DNA of 64,000 nucleotides from Pseudomonadota bacterium (lineage in GTDB: Bacteria > Pseudomonadota > Alphaproteobacteria > Rhodobacterales > Rhodobacteraceae): NCBI GenBank assembly GCA_018240425.1, contig JAFEFU010000064.1:1-64000 (forward strand), read 5' to 3'. The notes below the pieces were generated by a model. The model saw nothing but the letters and a program-made list of their open reading frames with translations. It was not told where the DNA came from and searched no databases. Shown here one piece after another: positions 1 to 9,065 of the stretch. The first letter of the stretch is position 1. The number at the start of each line of letters is the position of its first letter. A program made the position numbers and the translations under genes.

Positions 1-14
1 AGTTGACCTGTCCC

Positions 15-100
15 TTAACCATTTAAGACTTTCGCGCCCCCGGATTGCTGAAACTTGTGCATATTAACACTTGGGTAATCATTCCCGCCTCAGGGTTAAC
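15..100. promoter_or_regulatory. Cluster of TTAAC half-sites (possible CtrA control)
   Basis: Upstream of the PAS-domain gene there are three TTAAC motifs, at 15-19, 64-68 and 96-100. The first belongs to TTAACCATTTAA. The second begins a TTAA-N7-GTAA arrangement (64-78), one base from the classical TTAA-N7-TTAA site of the alphaproteobacterial response regulator CtrA. Assigning CtrA is inference; no perfect full site is present. Confidence 0.3.
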
Positions 101-172
101 AAAGCCTGATCCCCGCGGCAACGCGATCCGGGCGGGCGGCCAGCCGGGCGCTGCAATGGCAAGGTTGTGGAC

Positions 173-853
173 ATGCGATCTGACGAAAACAGGGGCGAGG
201 TTGTCCCCTTCCGCGAGGCGAAGCAGGACATGGGCTTTCCGCCCCTGGCCGAGGTCAGGGCCTATTGGGAGGCACTGCGGGCCGGGCGCCGGGTGCCGCT
301 GCGCTCCGACATCGACCCGCGCGGGATCGAGGGGGCGCTGGACCATGCCTTCATCCTCGAGCGGATCGCGCCGCAGGTGGCGCGCTTCCGGCTGGCGGGC
401 ACCCATCTGGGCGACCTGATGGGGATGGAGGTAAGGGGAATGCCGCTGACCACCCTCTTCACGCCGCTGGCGCGCACCGCGGCGGGTGCCATCGTCGAGG
501 GCGTCTTTCGCCGGCCCGAGGTCGCCGAACTGATCCTTGCCGGCGAGACGGGGCCGGGCAGGCCGGCGCTGGTGGCGCGGATGATCCTTCTGCCTTTGCG
601 CAGCGATCTTGGCGACATCAGCCGCGCGCTCGGCTGCCTGTGCGCGCTCGGCCAGACCGGCCGGGCGCCGCGCCGGTTCGACCTGACCGGGGTCACTGCC
701 GCCCCCATCGGCGACGGGCCAGGAACGGGCGACGGGCCGGCGACGGGTGACGGGCGCCCCGCCCCGCCCGGCCTTGCCGAGGCGCCAGCCACCTTCGCCC
801 CGGCGGCATCGCCCGGGCGGGCGCACCTGCGGCTGGTCAGGACCGGCGACTGA
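173..853 (+). CDS. PAS_5-type PAS domain protein
   Basis: The product is about 226 residues. The first ~150 residues look like the alphaproteobacterial PAS_5 family: an Arg/Glu-rich start, then segments such as SDIDPRGIEG and RLAGTHLGDLMGMEVRG, which are typical of these single-PAS proteins. The C-terminal ~70 residues are a low-complexity Gly/Pro/Ala tail with a GDGPGTGDGP-type duplication. I chose ATG 173 because AAGG lies 8 bases upstream; GTG 167 is an in-frame alternative. There is no signal peptide or output domain, so it is probably a cytoplasmic sensor or adaptor with an unknown ligand. It stands alone, its 3' end facing the DAHP synthase gene. Confidence 0.75.
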   Translation: MRSDENRGEVVPFREAKQDMGFPPLAEVRAYWEALRAGRRVPLRSDIDPRGIEGALDHAFILERIAPQVARFRLAGTHLGDLMGMEVRGMPLTTLFTPLARTAAGAIVEGVFRRPEVAELILAGETGPGRPALVARMILLPLRSDLGDISRALGCLCALGQTGRAPRRFDLTGVTAAPIGDGPGTGDGPATGDGRPAPPGLAEAPATFAPAASPGRAHLRLVRTGD

Positions 854-875
854 GGCGCCGGCCCCCGCCTGCACC

Positions 876-2246
876 TTACATGCCGGCGGCGCGGCGCATG
901 GCGCGGCGGTCCTGGAGTTCCTCGGCAACCAGGAAGGCCAGTTCCAGCGACTGGCTGGCGTTCAGGCGCGGATCGCAGGCGGTGTGATAGCGGTCGGACA
1001 GATCCTCGTCCTTGACCGCGCGCACCCCGCCGGTGCATTCGGTCACGTCCTTGCCGGTCATCTCGAAATGGACGCCGCCGGGGATCGAGCCCTCGGCCTT
1101 GTGGACGGCGAAGAACTCGCGCACCTCGCGCAGCACCGACTCGAAGGGCCGCGTCTTGTAGCCCGAGGCCGCCTTGATCGTGTTGCCGTGCATCGGATCG
1201 CAGGTCCAGACGACATTGGCGCCCTCTTCCTGGACCGCGCGGATCAGGCGCGGCAGGTGATCGCCGACCTTGCCCGCGCCGAAACGGGCGATCAGCGTCA
1301 GGCGCCCGGCCTCGTTCTCGGGGTTCAGCTTGCGGATCAGCGCCTTCAGGTCGTCGGCCGAGAGCGACGGGCCGCACTTCAGCCCGATCGGGTTCTGGAC
1401 GCCGCGGCAGAATTCGACATGCGCCCCGTCGGGCTGGCGGGTGCGGTCGCCGATCCAGATCATGTGGCCCGAGCCCGCGACCGGCAGGCCGGTGGTCGAG
1501 TCGATCCGGCACAGGGCCTCTTCGTATTCCAGTAGCAGCGCCTCGTGGCTTGTGTAGAAATCGACGGTGGCCAGTTCATGCGCGGTCTCGGAGGTGACCC
1601 CGGCCGCGGCCATGAAGTCCATCGCATCCTCGATCTGGCGGGCGACTTCGCGGTAGCGGCGGGCGTCGGCCTCGTCGGTGAAGCCGGAGATCCAGCTCTG
1701 CACCCGGTGGATGTCGGCGTAGCCGCCGGTCGAGAAGGCGCGCAAGAGGTTCAGCGAGGCGGCGGCCTGGGTGTAGGCCTGCAACATCCGCGCCGGATCG
1801 GGAATGCGGGCGCCGGCGCTGAAGTCGAAGCCGTTGATGATGTCGCCCCGGTAGGACGGAAGCTCGACGCCGCCCACCACCTCGGTCGCCGCCGAGCGCG
1901 GCTTGGCGAACTGGCCTGCGACCCGGCCGATCTTGATCACCGGCAGCTTGGCGCCCCAGGTCAGGACGATCGCCATCTGCAGGATGACCTTGAACGTGTC
2001 GCGGATGTTGTCGGCCGAGAATTCGGCGAAGCTCTCGGCGCAGTCGCCCCCTTGCAGCAGGAAGGCGCGACCCGCACCCACCTCGCCGAGCGCGCGCTTG
2101 AGCTTGCGCGCCTCGCCGGCGAAGACCAGGGGCGGCATCTGGGTCAGCGCCCGTTCGACCGCGGCAAGCGCCGCCCGATCGGGATAGTCGGGCATCTGCA
2201 CCCGCGGCCTCGTGCGCCAGTCGGATTTGGTCCAGCCCAAAGTCAT
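876..2246 (-). CDS. aroG: Class II 3-deoxy-7-phosphoheptulonate (DAHP) synthase
   Basis: It catalyses the first shikimate-pathway step, condensing phosphoenolpyruvate with erythrose 4-phosphate. The 456-residue length fits the plant-like class II enzymes. The N-terminus ([14 protein letters not shown]), [46 protein letters not shown] and [16 protein letters not shown] are family signatures; the Cys of GDCAES and the later His, Glu and Asp residues provide the metal site. The start at 2246 is preceded by GGGAGACTGAG. A good promoter lies at 2283-2311 on the same strand. The gene is divergent from the GlxA-type regulator and stands alone. Confidence 0.95.
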   Translation of the reverse strand: MTLGWTKSDWRTRPRVQMPDYPDRAALAAVERALTQMPPLVFAGEARKLKRALGEVGAGRAFLLQGGDCAESFAEFSADNIRDTFKVILQMAIVLTWGAKLPVIKIGRVAGQFAKPRSAATEVVGGVELPSYRGDIINGFDFSAGARIPDPARMLQAYTQAAASLNLLRAFSTGGYADIHRVQSWISGFTDEADARRYREVARQIEDAMDFMAAAGVTSETAHELATVDFYTSHEALLLEYEEALCRIDSTTGLPVAGSGHMIWIGDRTRQPDGAHVEFCRGVQNPIGLKCGPSLSADDLKALIRKLNPENEAGRLTLIARFGAGKVGDHLPRLIRAVQEEGANVVWTCDPMHGNTIKAASGYKTRPFESVLREVREFFAVHKAEGSIPGGVHFEMTGKDVTECTGGVRAVKDEDLSDRYHTACDPRLNASQSLELAFLVAEELQDRRAMRRAAGM

Positions 2247-2282
2247 CTCAGTCTCCCGCGGCTTTAGCGATAACGGTTCGCG

Positions 2283-2311
2283 CTTATAAAGAAGGCCCCC
2301 GCCGCTTGCAA
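2283..2311 (-). promoter_or_regulatory. Sigma-70-like promoter of the DAHP synthase gene
   Basis: Read leftward, TTGCAA (2306-2311) and TATAAG (2283-2288) are separated by 17 bases. The predicted start lies ~30 bases before the ATG at 2246, leaving a short untranslated leader. Identified by motif only. Confidence 0.6.
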
Positions 2312-2401
2312 ACCACTTCCTGCGCACCTGCCCTGCGATTGCCCTTGCAGCGGCTGGCGATTGGTGGTTCTGTGCGTAAAACGACAGGAATGGGTCGCAT
2401 A

Positions 2402-3421
2402 ATGCAGGTCGTCGCCGCGCGCGGCAAGAAGGAAACCGACGAGAAAACCCGCACGCGCCGGGTGGTCTTTCTGCTCCTTGACCGTTTCACCATGATCTCT
2501 TTCGCCGGCGCGATCGAACCCCTGCGCATCGCCAACCGGATGCTGGGCCGGCCCGCCTATTCCTGGATCCTCGCCGGCGAGAACGGCAAGGAGGTCCGCT
2601 GCTCGAACGGGGTGGCCTTCCGCGTCGATGTCGGCCTGTCCGACCTCGAGCGCGACGACATGATCTTCGTCTGCGGCGGCATCGACATCCAGCAGACGAC
2701 GACCAAGGCGGCGCTGAACTGGCTGCGGCGCGAGGCGCGGCGCGGGGTGGCGGTGGCGGGGATCTGCACCGGCTCCTACACGATGGCCAAGGCCGGCCTT
2801 CTGGACGGCAAGCGCGCGACCATCCACTGGGAGAACCAGGACAGCTTCCTTGAAGAGTTCGAGGAAGTGCGGATGACCAAGTCGGTCTTCGTCATCGACG
2901 GCAACCGCATGTCGACCGCGGGCGGCACCTCGTCGCTCGACCTGATGCTGAAGCTCATCGCCCAGGATCACGGCGAGGACGTGGCCAACATCGTCGCCGA
3001 CCAGCTTGTCTACAACTCGATCCGCAGCGACCAGGACACGCAGCGCCTGTCGATCCCGACCCGGATCGGGGTGCGCCATCCCAAGCTCAGCCAGGTCATC
3101 CAGATCATGGAGGCCAACATCGAGGATCCGATCAGCCCGGCGACGCTGGCGACCGACGTGGGCATGTCCACCCGCCAGCTCGAAAGGCTGTTCCGCCGCT
3201 ATCTGAGCCGCAGCCCCAAGCGCTATTACATGGAACTGCGCCTGCAGAAGGCGCGCAACCTGCTGATGCAGACCGACATGAGCGTCATCAACGTGGCGCT
3301 TGCCTGCGGATTCGCCAGCCCGTCGCATTTCTCGAAATGCTACCGCGCCCACTACCAGACCACCCCCTACCGCGAGCGTGGCACGATCGGCAAACCGGGC
3401 GCCGCGCGGCTGTCGATCTGA
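2402..3421 (+). CDS. GlxA/GbdR-family AraC transcriptional regulator
   Basis: It has an N-terminal DJ-1/PfpI-like amidase-fold sensor domain (residues ~15-185, with [20 protein letters not shown] and [17 protein letters not shown]) followed by an AraC helix-turn-helix pair (residues ~225-325: [31 protein letters not shown]). This is the layout of GbdR, the Pseudomonas regulator that responds to glycine betaine and dimethylglycine. ATG 2402 is chosen because family members begin shortly before a KTRR-type segment; ATG 2390 is in frame but has AGGA directly against it. The next genes encode a branched-chain-type ABC transporter, and a dimethylglycine dehydrogenase-like gene lies ~8.7 kb further on, so a role in methylated-amine or amino-acid use is possible. 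The ligand is unknown. Confidence 0.85.
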   Translation: MQVVAARGKKETDEKTRTRRVVFLLLDRFTMISFAGAIEPLRIANRMLGRPAYSWILAGENGKEVRCSNGVAFRVDVGLSDLERDDMIFVCGGIDIQQTTTKAALNWLRREARRGVAVAGICTGSYTMAKAGLLDGKRATIHWENQDSFLEEFEEVRMTKSVFVIDGNRMSTAGGTSSLDLMLKLIAQDHGEDVANIVADQLVYNSIRSDQDTQRLSIPTRIGVRHPKLSQVIQIMEANIEDPISPATLATDVGMSTRQLERLFRRYLSRSPKRYYMELRLQKARNLLMQTDMSVINVALACGFASPSHFSKCYRAHYQTTPYRERGTIGKPGAARLSI

Positions 3422-3597
3422 CCGAAGATTGCCCGGCGGCGGCATTCACTTCAAGTTTGAAACAATTTGGCGCGTGCGCGCGCAATTTTCATGCGCGGGC
3501 ACCGGCCACGCACCCCTGGCGCATGATTTCCTTGCTTTTCGCAGGCGGGGAATTAGGTTCGCTGCTCAGGACAACGTTCCAGCAGGGGAGACCACCA

Positions 3598-4782
3598 ATG
3601 AGAACTCTTCTTGCCGCAACCGCGGCGAGCGCCCTTTTTGCGGGCATTGCACATGCCGAGGACATCAAGCTCGGCATCCTTTACGGCTTCACCGGCCCGA
3701 TTGAATCGCTGACCGGCTCGATGGCCGCCGCCTCGGAAGCCGCGATCGACGAGGTCAACAAGTCCGGCGAATTCCTCGACGGCAAGACCAAGGTCTCGGC
3801 GGTCCGCGCCGACTCGACCTGCATCGACGCCGCCGCCGCCACCGCGGCCGCCGAAAAGCTCGTCACCTCGGACAAGGTGTCGGGCATCCTCGGCGGCGAC
3901 TGCTCGGGCGTGACCGGCGCGGTCCTGCAGAACGTGGCGATCCCGAACGGGATGGTGATGATCTCGCCCTCGGCGACCTCGCCGGCGCTGTCGAAGGTCG
4001 ATTCCAAGGGCCTGTTCTACCGCACCGCCCCGTCGGACGCGCGCGAGGGCGAAGTGGCTGCCGACATCATGATGGAGCACGGCATCAAGACCGCGGCGCT
4101 GACCTATTCCAACTCGGACTATGGCAAGGGCCTTGCCGAAGCCATCCAGAAGGCGTTCGAGGCCAAGGGCGGCAAGATCACCATCTCGGCCGCGCACGAG
4201 GACGGCAAGGCCGACTATTCGGCGGAAGTCGCCTCGCTCGCCTCGGCCGGCGGCGACATCCTGATCGTCGCGGGCTACGTCGATCAGGGCGGCTCGGGCA
4301 TCCTGCGCGCGGCGGTCGACTCGGGCGCCTTCACCAAGTTCGAGCTGCCGGGCGGCATGATCTCGGACACGCTGACCAAGAACGTCCCCGAAGGGCTGAA
4401 CGGCTCGTTCGGGCAGGTTCCGGGCAACGACTCGCCGGGCCTGAAGAAGCTGGGCGAAATGTCGGGCGGCAAGTTCGACGTGACCTCGCCCTATACGCCC
4501 GAAAGCTATGACGCGGCGGCGCTGATGCTTCTGGCGATGCAGGCGGCCAACTCGACCAAGCCGGCCGACTATTCCAAGAAGATCATGGAAATCGCCAACG
4601 GACCGGGCGAGAAGATCGAGCCGGGCGACCTGGCCAAGGCGCTGAAGCTCATCAAGGAAGGCAAGCCGATCGACTATGTCGGCGCCTCGAACGTCCAGCT
4701 GATCCCCCCGGGCGAGAGCGCGGGCAACTACCGCGAGATCGAGGTCAAGGACAACAAGATCGTGACGGTGAAATACCGCTGA
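3598..4782 (+). CDS. livK: Branched-chain-type ABC transporter substrate-binding protein
   Basis: This is a periplasmic type I binding protein (Peripla_BP_6 / LivK-like), 394 residues. A clear signal peptide ends at about residue 20 (GIAHA|EDIK). The mature start IKLGILYGFTGPIE and the segments GGDCSGVTGAV, SPSATSPALS and YSNSDYGKGLA are typical. ATG 3598 follows a strong AGGGGAG ribosome site; the frame is open upstream, but that part lacks a signal peptide. It is the first gene of the liv operon, and a hairpin after it may keep its transcript more abundant than the downstream genes, as is common for binding proteins. Specificity for branched-chain amino acids is by family only; related proteins bind amides, urea or other amino acids. 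Confidence 0.9.
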   Translation: MRTLLAATAASALFAGIAHAEDIKLGILYGFTGPIESLTGSMAAASEAAIDEVNKSGEFLDGKTKVSAVRADSTCIDAAAATAAAEKLVTSDKVSGILGGDCSGVTGAVLQNVAIPNGMVMISPSATSPALSKVDSKGLFYRTAPSDAREGEVAADIMMEHGIKTAALTYSNSDYGKGLAEAIQKAFEAKGGKITISAAHEDGKADYSAEVASLASAGGDILIVAGYVDQGGSGILRAAVDSGAFTKFELPGGMISDTLTKNVPEGLNGSFGQVPGNDSPGLKKLGEMSGGKFDVTSPYTPESYDAAALMLLAMQAANSTKPADYSKKIMEIANGPGEKIEPGDLAKALKLIKEGKPIDYVGASNVQLIPPGESAGNYREIEVKDNKIVTVKYR

Positions 4783-4800
4783 TCCAACGCGATCGGCAAC

Positions 4801-4827
4801 GGCAGTCCGAACCCGGTTCGGGCTGCC
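4801..4827 (+). terminator. Intercistronic hairpin between livK and livG
   Basis: An 11-bp stem with one G-T pair (4801-4811 with 4817-4827) closes a 5-base loop and is followed by TTCGCTTTC rather than a clean T run. It sits 18 bases after the binding-protein stop and 73 bases before livG. A partial terminator or RNA-stabilising element giving more binding protein than ATPase is the likely role (inference). Confidence 0.55.
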
Positions 4828-4900
4828 TTCGCTTTCAGGGACAGGCACTTGCCCCGAACCGATGCCGAAGGCACATCGGGGCAACGCTGGGGGAACACGC

Positions 4901-5689
4901 ATGATCGTCGTCGAGGAACTGCACAAGCAGTTCGGCGGATTCCGTGCCGTCAATGGCGCATCCATCACGATCGAGACCGGCTCGATCACCGGGCTGATCG
5001 GCCCGAACGGGGCGGGAAAGTCCACGCTGTTCAACGTCATCGCCGGGGTCTTCAAGCCGACCTCGGGCCGGGTGGTGATGGACGGCGAGGACATCACCGG
5101 CCTTGCCCCGCACGAGCTGTTCCACAAGGGTCTCCTGCGCACCTTCCAGATCGCGCATGAGTTCTCGTCGATGACGGTGCGCGAGAACCTGATGATGGTG
5201 CCTTCCGGCCAGTCGGGCGAGACGCTGTGGAACACCTGGTTCCACCGCCGCCGCATCCGCGACGAGGAGGAGGCGCTCGGCCGCAAGGCCGATGAAGTCC
5301 TCGACTTCCTGACGATTTCCCACCTGACCCACGAGAGGGCCGGCAACCTTTCGGGCGGACAGAAGAAACTTCTGGAGCTGGGCCGCACCATGATGGTCGA
5401 TGCCAAGGTCGTCTTCCTGGACGAGGTGGGCGCCGGCGTGAACCGCACGCTTCTGAACACCATCGGCGACGCGATCGTGCGCCTGAACAAGGAACGCGGC
5501 TACACCTTCTGCGTGATCGAGCACGACATGGATTTCATCGGCCGCCTCTGCGACCCGGTGGTGGTCATGGCCGAGGGCAAGGTGCTGGCCAAGGGCTCGG
5601 CCGGCGACATCATGAAGAACGAGGCGGTGATCGAGGCCTACCTGGGCCGCGGCCTGAAGAACAAGGTGAAGGCAGAGGCGCATGGGTAG
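4901..5689 (+). CDS. livG: Branched-chain-type ABC transporter ATPase LivG
   Basis: An ABC ATPase of 262 residues that powers the LivHM permease. Walker A GPNGAGKST is at residues 34-42, the signature LSGGQKK near 155, Walker B as VVFLDEVGAG, and the switch His in VIEHDMDFIG. The C-terminal extension ending in EAYLG is the LivG-type (BCA_ABC_TP_C) tail. Walker B reads LDEVGAG where LDEPxAG is common: the catalytic Glu is kept and the Pro is replaced by Val. ATG 4901 was chosen at the conserved domain start. The next gene begins 12 bases after its stop and is not a transporter gene. Confidence 0.92.
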   Translation: MIVVEELHKQFGGFRAVNGASITIETGSITGLIGPNGAGKSTLFNVIAGVFKPTSGRVVMDGEDITGLAPHELFHKGLLRTFQIAHEFSSMTVRENLMMVPSGQSGETLWNTWFHRRRIRDEEEALGRKADEVLDFLTISHLTHERAGNLSGGQKKLLELGRTMMVDAKVVFLDEVGAGVNRTLLNTIGDAIVRLNKERGYTFCVIEHDMDFIGRLCDPVVVMAEGKVLAKGSAGDIMKNEAVIEAYLGRGLKNKVKAEAHG

Positions 5690-5701
5690 GAATACTTGGG
5701 C

Positions 5702-6313
5702 ATGAGGAACCGCAGGATTTTGAGACTGACTCAGGTCATGGCCACTCTCTTGTTCGCGCTGCCAGTTCAGGCGGACGAGATCGTTGGCCGAACAATCGTC
5801 AACGGCAAAGATGTCTTGCTGTTTTCCGACAACTCCTGGGCATATGAAAACAGCTTCGGGAACAACTGCAAGGCAGTATCAAAGGCGGTCTCCTTCTGTG
5901 GCGAGAAGCTCGGCTGGGAAAAATCCGGCACCCCCTCTCCCGAAATTGCGGCGGCCTACCGGCATGATGCCAAGCTGTACGGGCAGTTCGTCGTCGAAGA
6001 GTTCGGGCGGAATGACGGCAGCAACATCGAAGCTGTCAAATCCCTGGTGCTGAGTGGGATCGAAGAGAAGACGGGCGAAAAGCCCGGCGTCCTTGCGGCC
6101 AACGCGGACCAGCTGGATGGACATCCATCCGAAACGCTTGTCTTCGTCGTCAGGTTCAAGGGGCTGCCCGTGGTATTCGCGAACACGATTGTGCTGACCG
6201 ATACCTCGACGGTGCAGGTGCAGACCTACCGGATCGGGGAAACCACCTACAGCGATGCGCACAGAAAACTTCACGAGGAGTTTGCCGCCAACACGAAACT
6301 CGGGACAAACTGA
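5702..6313 (+). CDS. Low-GC secreted protein of unknown function inside the liv operon
   Basis: Not recognised. The 203-residue product has an N-terminal hydrophobic signal (MATLLFALPVQADE), predicted to be cut after ...VQA. The next segment (GRTIVNGKDVLLFSDNSWAYE) resembles the strand-rich 'displayed residue plus Trp-Tyr' start of many small periplasmic proteins, and two Cys follow (NCKA, SFCGEK). The C-terminal half (LVFVVRFKGLPVVFANTIV, then a Tyr/Thr-rich strand region and an amphipathic end) vaguely recalls PsbP/DcrB-like folds, a weak guess. Base composition is clearly different: I count ~52% GC over its first 180 bases in a GC-rich neighbourhood. ATG 5702 uses the TAGGAA overlapping the livG stop; TTG 5696 is an alternative. 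Its TGA overlaps the livF ATG, so the two are translationally coupled. Confidence 0.75.
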   Translation: MRNRRILRLTQVMATLLFALPVQADEIVGRTIVNGKDVLLFSDNSWAYENSFGNNCKAVSKAVSFCGEKLGWEKSGTPSPEIAAAYRHDAKLYGQFVVEEFGRNDGSNIEAVKSLVLSGIEEKTGEKPGVLAANADQLDGHPSETLVFVVRFKGLPVVFANTIVLTDTSTVQVQTYRIGETTYSDAHRKLHEEFAANTKLGTN

Positions 6314-7023
6314 TGGCTGAACCGTTCCTGATCGGCGAGAAGATGACCGGCGGCTACGGCGCGGCCGACATCCTGCACGACTGCACGCTTGCGGTCGAAA
6401 AGGGCCAGATCGCGGTGATCGTCGGGCCGAACGGCGCCGGCAAGTCGACGGCGATGAAGGCGGTCTTCGGCATGTTGAACCTTCGCGGCGGCCATGTGCG
6501 GCTGAACGGCGAGGACATCACCCACCTGTCGCCGCAGGAGCGGGTCAGGAAGGGCATGGGCTTCGTGCCGCAGGTCAACAACGTCTTTCCCTCGATGACG
6601 GTCGAGGAGAACCTCGAGATGGGCGCCTTCATCCGTGGCGATGATTTCCGGGACACGATGGAGCAGGTCTATGCCCTCTTCCCGATCCTGAAGGAAAAGC
6701 GCCGCCAGCCGGCAGGCGAACTGTCGGGCGGCCAGCGCCAGCAGGTCGCGGTGGGCCGGGCGCTGATGACCCAGCCCAAGGTCTTGATGCTGGACGAGCC
6801 CACCGCCGGCGTCTCGCCCATCGTCATGGACGAGCTGTTCGACCGGATCATCGAGGTGGCGCGCACCGGCATCTCGATCCTGATGGTCGAGCAGAACGCG
6901 CGCCAGGCACTCGAGATCGCCAACCAGGGCTATGTGCTGGTCCAGGGCCGCAACCGCTATACCGACACCGGCAAGGCCCTGATGGCCGACCCCGAGGTCC
7001 GCCGCACGTTCCTGGGGGGATAG
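6313..7023 (+). CDS. livF: Branched-chain-type ABC transporter ATPase LivF
   Basis: The second ATPase of the transporter, 236 residues, without the long LivG tail. Walker A GPNGAGKST is at residues 38-46, the Q-loop region is GFVPQVNNVFPSMTVEENL, the signature is ELSGGQRQQVAVGRALM, and Walker B is VLMLDEPTAG with a canonical Pro. The switch His position reads VEQNARQAL, as is normal for LivF proteins. Its ATG overlaps the stop of the preceding low-GC gene (TGATG). A second unrelated low-GC gene starts 4 bases after its stop. Confidence 0.93.
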   Translation: MAEPFLIGEKMTGGYGAADILHDCTLAVEKGQIAVIVGPNGAGKSTAMKAVFGMLNLRGGHVRLNGEDITHLSPQERVRKGMGFVPQVNNVFPSMTVEENLEMGAFIRGDDFRDTMEQVYALFPILKEKRRQPAGELSGGQRQQVAVGRALMTQPKVLMLDEPTAGVSPIVMDELFDRIIEVARTGISILMVEQNARQALEIANQGYVLVQGRNRYTDTGKALMADPEVRRTFLGG

Positions 7024-7027
7024 AGCG

Positions 7028-7906
7028 GTGCGAACGCTCAAGTCGATCCTCTGCTGCGCGGCCGCAACTGCGGTTCCGGTCTCTACGGCGGCTGCGCAAG
7101 ATACGCAGCTGCTTTGCGGCGTCGAAGTGGAGTGTGTCAACGGTAACTGCACCAAGCCCCAGGGTGCCGCACATCGCCAAGTGATATTCATCTTGCCGCG
7201 CGATCAGAAGGATCACATAGAGTTAGGAACGTATGACGGCGTCTTCAACGTGGGCTCCGAGTTCGACATTCCCAAACATCGGCGGGACTTTCTAACGGGC
7301 ACACGCGTCTATCGCTGGTCGACTGCGGACGGCGGCACCGCCCAGATCAAAGTCCACTCCGTCACACCAGCGCCAGAACCAAACGCGGCGGACGGGGCAG
7401 TCAAGGACCTGCGCCAAAGGCCCTTCACCTATGACCGCGATGTGACCGTTGGCGGAACAAAGACGCCGGCCCATTCCTCGGGGCTGTGCTTCGACCCTAC
7501 CTACGTATTGCTTGGTCCGAGCATGGTTCCCGGCGTCATTCACTCGGATGAAAACGAACGCTACCTTTCCGACCCCAGTGCCCGTTCGGAGTTGGTTGCG
7601 CACTGCAAGCTTCAACCGGCGAACGCGGGAAGCGAAGTCGCTGGGCTGGATTTGTGGTTGGTCGCCGACGCACCTGGGACGGCCTGCGTTTTGGACATGG
7701 CCAGCGATGGGCTGCTTTGTTTTGAGATACGCGAGACCAAGTCGGGAAAACTCTTCGAAAGCGCGTTCGGCGACACGAACCTGCGCCTGCTGATCCGACC
7801 GAATGGGACAGCGACTTACAAGGACGTCGAAAGCGGCTCCGACGGCGCCGCATCAAGAACAACAAAATACTCGGGCACTTGTGAGAAGGGGCCAGCATTC
7901 CAGTGA
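7028..7906 (+). CDS. Second low-GC secreted protein of unknown function in the liv operon
   Basis: Not recognised. The 292-residue product starts at GTG and carries a plausible signal peptide ending AAA|QDTQ near residue 23. The mature part has several Cys (LLCGVEVECVNGNCTK near the start, GLCFDP, AHCKL, TACVLD, GLLCFE, SGTCEKG), suggesting disulfides in the periplasm or envelope, and there are no membrane spans after the signal. Composition is again below that of its neighbours (I count ~52-60% GC in two 60-base lines). It starts 4 bases behind livF and is followed by ~150 bases before livH. It shares no obvious sequence with the gene at 5702, so the two are separate acquisitions or strongly diverged. 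Confidence 0.7.
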   Translation: MRTLKSILCCAAATAVPVSTAAAQDTQLLCGVEVECVNGNCTKPQGAAHRQVIFILPRDQKDHIELGTYDGVFNVGSEFDIPKHRRDFLTGTRVYRWSTADGGTAQIKVHSVTPAPEPNAADGAVKDLRQRPFTYDRDVTVGGTKTPAHSSGLCFDPTYVLLGPSMVPGVIHSDENERYLSDPSARSELVAHCKLQPANAGSEVAGLDLWLVADAPGTACVLDMASDGLLCFEIRETKSGKLFESAFGDTNLRLLIRPNGTATYKDVESGSDGAASRTTKYSGTCEKGPAFQ

Positions 7907-8054
7907 CAGCCTTCGTCAACCATCGCTGTTTCAATAACCTCCGCGTCTCCCGGGCGACGCCGGCGGCATCATACGGCCCCGCCGGTTGCCGGGGCGCGAA
8001 CTCCATCCACGGCAATCCAGAAGGTGGAATCCAGTCCGCAGCGGGGGAACTACA

Positions 8055-9065
8055 TTGGACTATCTGAACGCACTCGTCGCCCTTCTGAACTTCGTGGTGA
8101 TCCCCGCCGCCGCCTATGGCGCGCAGCTGGCACTGGGCGCGCTGTCGGCGACGCTGGTCTATGGCATCCTGCGCTTTTCCAACTTCGCGCTTGGCGACAC
8201 GATGGCCTTCGGCACCGCCGTCACCATCCTTCTGACCTGGTGGTTCCAGGCCCACGGCATCGGCCTTGGCCCCCTGCCGACCGCGCTTCTCGCCCTGCCC
8301 TTCGGCATCGCCGTCTGCTCGGCGCTGGTGCTGGCCACCGACCGGCTGGTCTACCGCTATTACCGGCGGGTCAGGGCCAAGCCGGTGATCGTGGTCATCG
8401 CCTCGATGGGGGTGATGTTCGTCATGGCCGGGATCACCCGCTTCATCATCGGCGTCGAGGAGATCAAGTTCACCGACGGCACCAAGTTCGTGATCGAGCC
8501 CAACAGCTTCAAGGCGGCGACCGGGCTGGCCGAGGGGCTGGCGCTGCGCTCGACCCAGCTCATCACCCTGGTCACGGCCGGGCTGGTGGTCTGGGCGCTC
8601 TTCTGGTTCCTGAACACCACCCGCACCGGCAAGTCGATGCGCGCCTATTCCGACAACGAGGATCTGGCGCTTCTGTCGGGGATCAACCCCGAGCGCGTGG
8701 TGCAGATCACCTGGATCATCGCCACAGCCATCGCCGTGATCGGCGGCACGCTCTACGGGCTGGACAAGACCTACAAGTCCTTCAACTACTTCTCGCTCCT
8801 CTTGCCGGTCTTCGCGGCCGCCGTGGTCGGCGGGCTGGGCAATCCCCTGGGCGCGATCGCCGGGGGCTTCCTCGTCGCCTTTTCCGAGGTCGGCGTGACC
8901 TATGCCTGGAAGAAGGTGGCAACCTATCTGCTGCCCGAAAGCCTCGCGCCCGACAGCCTGCTCCAGATCCTGTCCACCGACTACAAGTTCTCGGTCAGTT
9001 TCGCGATCCTCATCATCGTCTTGCTGTTCAAGCCGACCGGCATCTTCAAGGGGAAGTCCGCATGA
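8055..9065 (+). CDS. livH: Branched-chain-type ABC transporter permease LivH
   Basis: An inner-membrane permease of 336 residues with about eight hydrophobic segments (BPD_transp_2 family). The conserved early segment GALSATLVYGILRFSNFALGD and the late PVFAAAVVGGLGNPLGAIAGG and LFKPTGIFKGK are typical of LivH. I place the start at TTG 8055, giving MDYLNALVALLN, because GGGGGAAC lies just upstream and the family begins this way; an in-frame upstream start at 7986 would add 23 residues unlike any permease. Its TGA overlaps the livM ATG (ATGA). Confidence 0.9.
   Translation: MDYLNALVALLNFVVIPAAAYGAQLALGALSATLVYGILRFSNFALGDTMAFGTAVTILLTWWFQAHGIGLGPLPTALLALPFGIAVCSALVLATDRLVYRYYRRVRAKPVIVVIASMGVMFVMAGITRFIIGVEEIKFTDGTKFVIEPNSFKAATGLAEGLALRSTQLITLVTAGLVVWALFWFLNTTRTGKSMRAYSDNEDLALLSGINPERVVQITWIIATAIAVIGGTLYGLDKTYKSFNYFSLLLPVFAAAVVGGLGNPLGAIAGGFLVAFSEVGVTYAWKKVATYLLPESLAPDSLLQILSTDYKFSVSFAILIIVLLFKPTGIFKGKSA

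Noticed and set aside
23-928. Leftward frame covering the window start
   Set aside because: Antisense to the PAS_5 gene, Arg/Pro/Ala-rich, with no start signal or family match.
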